This document shows, piece after piece, positions 60,384-64,000 of a DNA stretch of 64,000 nucleotides. The stretch comes from Asanoa sp040676615 (GTDB lineage: Bacteria; Actinomycetota; Actinomycetes; Mycobacteriales; Micromonosporaceae). Positions within the stretch are counted from its first letter, which is position 1. Each line of letters begins with the position of its first letter. The stretch is from NCBI RefSeq assembly GCF_040676615.1, contig NZ_JBFAPI010000025.1:1-64000 (forward strand). Direction: 5' to 3'. A program made the translations under genes and the position numbers. The notes below the pieces were generated by a model, which made no database searches, was not told the origin of the DNA, and saw nothing but the letters and a program-made list of their open reading frames with translations.

Positions 60384-60967
60384 GAGCTTCTCCTGGTGTT
60401 CTCGGGTTGGGGTGCCGCCGCCCGGAGCAGGGCGAGGGCGCCGGCCCGGGCGTCGTCGAACGGGCGCGGGTCCTGCTGTGCGATCGCGAGCACGTAGCCG
60501 CCCTGGAGCACGGCCATCAGCATGTGTGCGAGCTGCTCCGCGTCGAGGTCGTCACGAAGTTGGCCCGCGGCGACCGCCTCGCGGAGCACTCTGACCCAGC
60601 TGACGTGGACCTGGGCGAAGGCCCGGGCCACCGGGGCGAGCAGCACCGGGTCGTCGCGGACCTGCGGGTCCTGGGTCATCCGGCCGACCTTGCAGCCCTT
60701 GAGCGCGTCGCGCGGGCGCATCAGGTAGGCCTCGAGCCGGGCCATCGGGTCGCCCGGGCCGTCGAGCTCGGACGCGGCCGGCAGCAGGTCGGCGACGTTG
60801 CGCTCGAGGGCGGCGAGCCCGAGGTCGCGCTTGGTCGGAAAGTGGTGGTACATGCTGCCCTGTCCGACCCCGGACCGTTCGCGGACGTCACGCGGGCTGG
60901 TGTCGGCGTAGCCGCGCTCCCACATGAGCTCGCTCATGGTGTCGACCAGGAGCTGTCGCGAGTCCAT
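60380..60967 (-). CDS. TetR/AcrR family transcriptional regulator, upstream of and coupled to gap
   Basis: A 195-residue TetR protein. The helix-turn-helix spans VDTMSELMWERGYADTSPRDVRERSGVGQGSMYHHFPTKRDLGLAAL (about residues 7-53); the C-terminal domain includes GCKVGRMTQDPQVRDDPVLLAPVARAFAQVH, typical of the TetR_C family sensing electrophiles or drugs (LmrA/YxaF-like). ATG 60967 is chosen because the palindromic operator at 60976-60995 overlaps the alternative ATG 60982. It is the first gene of a TetR-gap operon. Confidence 0.9.
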   Translation of the reverse strand: MDSRQLLVDTMSELMWERGYADTSPRDVRERSGVGQGSMYHHFPTKRDLGLAALERNVADLLPAASELDGPGDPMARLEAYLMRPRDALKGCKVGRMTQDPQVRDDPVLLAPVARAFAQVHVSWVRVLREAVAAGQLRDDLDAEQLAHMLMAVLQGGYVLAIAQQDPRPFDDARAGALALLRAAAPQPENTRRSS

Positions 60968-60975
60968 GACACCAG

Positions 60976-60995
60976 TGTACATACCAGTAGGTACA
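60976..60995. promoter_or_regulatory. TetR operator of the TetR-gap operon
   Basis: TGTACATACCAGTAGGTACA is a 20-bp palindrome with a CA centre and a single mismatched pair (GTATGTACA against GTAGGTACA). It lies 9 bases before the chosen TetR start, the ideal place for autorepression, and its form matches classical LmrA/QacR-type operators. Confidence 0.75.
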
Positions 60996-61005
60996 GAATG
61001 CTGAA

Positions 61006-61050
61006 CGGTCCGGGCGGCGACCGCCGTTCGGCGGGTCGCCGCCCGGACCG
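61006..61050. terminator. Hairpin terminator of the GH2 gene
   Basis: CGGTCCGGGCGGCGACCGCC (61006-61025) pairs with 61031-61050 (GCGGGTCGCCGCCCGGACCG) with a one-base bulge and a tiny loop. It lies 19 bases beyond the stop of the minus-strand GH2 gene and also shields the TetR-gap operon from read-through. Confidence 0.78.
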
Positions 61051-61069
61051 CTGCGTCAGCGGGGCCGGG

Positions 61070-64000
61070 TCACGGCTGGACCGTCACCCGCTGCTTGAGT
61101 TCTGCCATCGTTTGGGGGGTGTTCGCCGCGCCGGGGGTCGCGTTCCCGGCCGCCGCGTTGCCGTTGGCGGTGCCGAAGTCCTCGGCGCCGCGCGCTGCGA
61201 CACAGTGGCAGTCGCCGGCGATGGTGGTGGTCGCGACGTTGTAACCGCTGATGGTCACGACCGGGTCCTGCCGGTCCAGCTGTGCCGCGGCGTACGTCTC
61301 GGTGATGGTCTGTGACTGTCCCGGCCACAGCGTCACGTAGTTGTCGCTGTAGCTGGCCGGCCTGACCTGGGTGTCCGACCCATGCTGCCGATGCACGTCG
61401 ACCCGCACCATGAACGCCACGGTGTCGGAGGTGTTGGTCAGCGTGACGTCGGTGGCGGTGTCCTGCCCGTCGGAGAGACCCGGCTGGCGGTGCGTGACCG
61501 CGCTGGCCCGGATCGTCGTGTCGGGCAGCAGGCCGTTGGCCGGATCCTGCGCCGGGCTCTGCAGGTTGCGCAGGTCGCCGTAGGTGGACAGGTTCGGGTA
61601 CGCGTTGCCGGTGTAGGTGGGAACGTCGTTGATCGTCGAGAGCCAGTAGACGTTGCGGTCGACCACGTGGCTTCCCCGGTTGAGCGTCAGCTCCAGGAAG
61701 TACGTCCGCTGCGGCGTGCCGCCGACGTCGGGCAGGGTCGGGTTCGGGATGGTCAGGAGCTGGTTCATCACGCCCTGGCTGGGCATGGTGATGCCGGACG
61801 CCTGCTGCGTGGTGAGCACGGTGCCGCGCATGTCATAGGTCTTCGCGGTCACCGAGAGCCCGCTCTGCGTCTGACCGGTCAGGTTGGACACCGCCACCGT
61901 GCGGTTGCCCGGGTCGGCTTCCGGCGCCGGGTAGGCGTAGTAGACGTGCAGGGACTCGTTGGCCTTCTTGGCGCCGAAGTAGGTGCCGGCCTGGTCGAAG
62001 TCGTAGCCGTAGAGGTTCCACAGCAGGCTCGGCATCGGCTTGTTCATCATCCAGTAGACAAGGCCGGTCGACGGCGAGTCGGCTCTGGTCGAGTGGTCGA
62101 GGTAGGCCTCGAACTGGGCCCGCACCGTCTCGTAGTTGATGGCCTGGGCCTTGCGTACGAAGTCGTCGACACTGGGGTTGTCGTTGTAGAGGTCGGTGGT
62201 GCCGGGCGGGTTGGTCGGGCAGGTGACCGGCCCGGCCGTCCAGGTGCCGTAGCGGTGGCAGATCGCGGTCGCGAGCACGCCGAGGTGCTGGAAGCTCGAA
62301 TAGCTGGTGCCGCTGTCCTCCTCCCCCCGGCCCGAGTTGAACTGCGCCAGGTTGGGCGAGGTGACCATCCGCTTCTGGTCGGCCGGCGTCATGAACCGGT
62401 CGAGCGAGTCCTGCGTCGGGATGGTCGAACCGGGGCTGGACTCGGTCTGGAACGCCCACGCGCCGCCGCGGTTGACGAAATCGCCACTGGTGCAGGGAGC
62501 GTTGCCGGTGCGGCTCTTGCAGTTGAGGCTGTAGGCGTAGCTCGGCGGGAACCAGTTGTAGGGGCCTTCCTTCATCCCCGACGGGCCGAGGGTCGGCGTC
62601 GACTTGTATTCGGCCGAGGCCATCACCGGAACGTCGAAGTCGGTCTCCGCGAAGCCGCGCAGCACGCCGGCTTCCTGGCTGGCCGACGGGACGTTGTCAC
62701 TCCAGCTGAAGAAGACGACGCTGGGGTGGTTGCGCTGCTGGCGGCCGAGGGCCAGCGCGGTGCGATAGTTGGTCTCCTGGTCCTTCGCCGTCCAGCGCTC
62801 GGCTTCCTCCCAGTAGTTGCAGCACAGGAAGCCGCCGTAGATGAGCAGCCCGGCCCGGTCCATCTGCTCGTAGAAGTCGTCGGGCTGGTCGTCGCCCTCG
62901 AGCCGCAGGCCGTTGAGGCCCATCGACTTGATGAGCTGGATCTGGTGCGCCACGTTGTCGCTCGAGTAGCGCAGGAACATGTCCTGGTCCATCATGCCGC
63001 CGCCGCGGAAGACGAACGGCTTGCCGTTGACGGCGAACCAGCGCGAGCCGTCGTACGCCTGGCTGCCCGGCGCCGAGAGCCAGGTGTCGATGGTCCGGAT
63101 CCCGAACGTCTTCGTGGCCGAGTCCGACACCCGCTTGTTCAGCGACACGCTCATCGACAACGTGTAGAGCGGCTGGCCGCCCATCTGATAGGGCCACCAC
63201 AGCTGGGGGTGCCGCAGGTGCAGGTCGCGGTCGGTGCCCGGGTCGAACGCGACGTCGCGTGACTCACCGGCCTTGAGGGTGAGCGTCCTGCGCAGGTCTA
63301 TCGGGTGCTTGCCCTGCGGATCCGTGATGGTCGCGTGGACGGTGGCGGTCCGGGCGTGCCGCGACGTGTTGGTCACGGTGCCCTTGACCGTCAGGTCGGA
63401 GCTGCTCAGGTCGGCGGCGTTGGCCTGCACGACGTGCGCGTCGTCCAACCGGAACGTGTTCGACGTGTGCAGCCTGACCGGGTATTTGATGCCGGTGTTC
63501 TGGTCGCGTGCCGCCTGCGTCCAGTCGTTGAAGTCCTGGGTCAACATCTCCCCCGGTACGTTGGGGTAGATCTTGAAGGCGAGCGCGTTGGGGCTGGCGC
63601 CGTTGACCAGGTCGGTGATGTCGAAGGTGTATTCGGGCTCGGAGCCCTGGATGACGTCCTTCGTGGCGAGCTGGACACCGTTGACCCACAGGTCGGCCTG
63701 GCCCATGATCCCGCGTACTTCGAGCATGACGTTCCGGTCGGCGTCCCCGCGCGCGCTGAACTCGGTGCGGAACCACCACGGCACGTTGTAACGGTCGTTG
63801 GGGGCGCCGTGCGCGTCGGGCTGCGGGCCCTGGCACGCCGTGAGGTTCTCGGCGTAGAAGATGTTGTCGGTGCCGCACCGGTCATCCGCCGGGATGTTCT
63901 GCAGTTGCGCGGCGACCACGCTGCCGACCGCGTTGGCGTCGTTGGTGTGCACCGGCAGCCAACCGCGCGGCGAGTAGCCGCGCCGCGAGATGACCTCGCC
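61070..64000 (-). CDS. Glycoside hydrolase family 2, exo-beta-D-glucosaminidase-like (5' end outside window)
   Basis: At least 976 codons; the frame is open to the last base of the window, and the N terminus is missing. Residues from SRRGYSPRGWLPVHTNDANAVG onward match the CsxA-type exo-beta-D-glucosaminidase subfamily of GH2: N-terminal jelly roll (WWFRTEFSARGDADRNVMLEVRGIMGQADLWVNGVQLA), sandwich domain, TIM barrel and C-terminal sandwiches. The catalytic acid is probably Asp in FFSWSDNVP (codon 62696-62698) and the nucleophile Glu in FQTESSPG (codon 62441-62443). It would trim glucosamine from chitosan or related glycans. A final Gly/Ala/Asn-rich tail ends at the stop. Confidence 0.85.
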   Translation of the reverse strand, partial: GEVISRRGYSPRGWLPVHTNDANAVGSVVAAQLQNIPADDRCGTDNIFYAENLTACQGPQPDAHGAPNDRYNVPWWFRTEFSARGDADRNVMLEVRGIMGQADLWVNGVQLATKDVIQGSEPEYTFDITDLVNGASPNALAFKIYPNVPGEMLTQDFNDWTQAARDQNTGIKYPVRLHTSNTFRLDDAHVVQANAADLSSSDLTVKGTVTNTSRHARTATVHATITDPQGKHPIDLRRTLTLKAGESRDVAFDPGTDRDLHLRHPQLWWPYQMGGQPLYTLSMSVSLNKRVSDSATKTFGIRTIDTWLSAPGSQAYDGSRWFAVNGKPFVFRGGGMMDQDMFLRYSSDNVAHQIQLIKSMGLNGLRLEGDDQPDDFYEQMDRAGLLIYGGFLCCNYWEEAERWTAKDQETNYRTALALGRQQRNHPSVVFFSWSDNVPSASQEAGVLRGFAETDFDVPVMASAEYKSTPTLGPSGMKEGPYNWFPPSYAYSLNCKSRTGNAPCTSGDFVNRGGAWAFQTESSPGSTIPTQDSLDRFMTPADQKRMVTSPNLAQFNSGRGEEDSGTSYSSFQHLGVLATAICHRYGTWTAGPVTCPTNPPGTTDLYNDNPSVDDFVRKAQAINYETVRAQFEAYLDHSTRADSPSTGLVYWMMNKPMPSLLWNLYGYDFDQAGTYFGAKKANESLHVYYAYPAPEADPGNRTVAVSNLTGQTQSGLSVTAKTYDMRGTVLTTQQASGITMPSQGVMNQLLTIPNPTLPDVGGTPQRTYFLELTLNRGSHVVDRNVYWLSTINDVPTYTGNAYPNLSTYGDLRNLQSPAQDPANGLLPDTTIRASAVTHRQPGLSDGQDTATDVTLTNTSDTVAFMVRVDVHRQHGSDTQVRPASYSDNYVTLWPGQSQTITETYAAAQLDRQDPVVTISGYNVATTTIAGDCHCVAARGAEDFGTANGNAAAGNATPGAANTPQTMAELKQRVTVQP

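Overview
The window is GC-rich, with G or C at nearly every third codon position, many GTG starts and many ATGA or GTGA stop/start overlaps. It encodes a maleylpyruvate-isomerase/DinB-type protein of the usually mycothiol-dependent family, a DUF574 S-adenosyl methyltransferase, CGNR and LacI regulators, and CUT1/CUT2 sugar transporters. This points to a filamentous actinobacterium; Micromonosporaceae is my best guess, but that is inference. I saw no rRNA, tRNA, insertion sequence, phage gene or CRISPR array, so the window reads as accessory chromosome rather than an island with clear edges.

Layout. 1-9.4 kb: a 19-bp repeat array, a D-amino-acid oxidase-like gene, a coupled minus-strand operon of two acyl-CoA dehydrogenases, an SDR and a TetR regulator with a candidate operator, a tandem Mop (molybdate-binding) protein, a DinB/MPI protein, a membrane acyltransferase, an orphan phenylacetate-CoA ligase and a DUF4287 protein. 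9.5-16.7 kb: a secreted M14 metallocarboxypeptidase ending in a near-ideal hairpin terminator, a FIST sensor paired with a GAF-GAF-GGDEF-EAL c-di-GMP enzyme, and an isolated adenylation C-terminal domain that lacks its catalytic lysine. 16.8-23.2 kb: a LacI-controlled sugar-acid locus (binding lipoprotein, two CUT1 permeases, epimerase, mannonate-dehydratase-like enolase) without its own ATPase. 23.2-23.5 kb: a 16-bp repeat array broken by a 97-N assembly gap. 23.6-27.8 kb: EamA/LysR divergent pair, ArsR regulator and DHA2 exporter that share an upstream motif, then a 40-bp repeat array.

27.8-36.9 kb: a two-repeat secreted protein of unknown function, a hydrolase, and an L-rhamnose uptake operon (CUT2 ATPase, two permeases, binding protein, rhamnose isomerase) behind a sigma-70-like promoter and a perfect LacI-type palindrome. 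36.9-51 kb: mixed single genes, including an Imm1/SUKH immunity pair with no toxin, CopC, a frameshifted NUDIX gene, a probable 47-codon gene, a DUF4232 lipoprotein, and a YhgE/ABC-2-like membrane protein behind twin identical TetR-type palindromes.

51.1-58.4 kb: the most unusual part, three overlapping genes for an unrecognised 325-residue protein, a caspase-like CHAT protease with an intact His/Cys dyad, and a 1644-residue protein ending in about fifteen 42-residue TPRs. This layout suits a protease activated by a TPR sensor or scaffold and is the best candidate for an undescribed, possibly defensive, system. 58.4-64 kb: an epimerase, a TetR-GAPDH operon with its operator, a hairpin terminator, and a GH2 exo-glucosaminidase-like enzyme cut by the window end.
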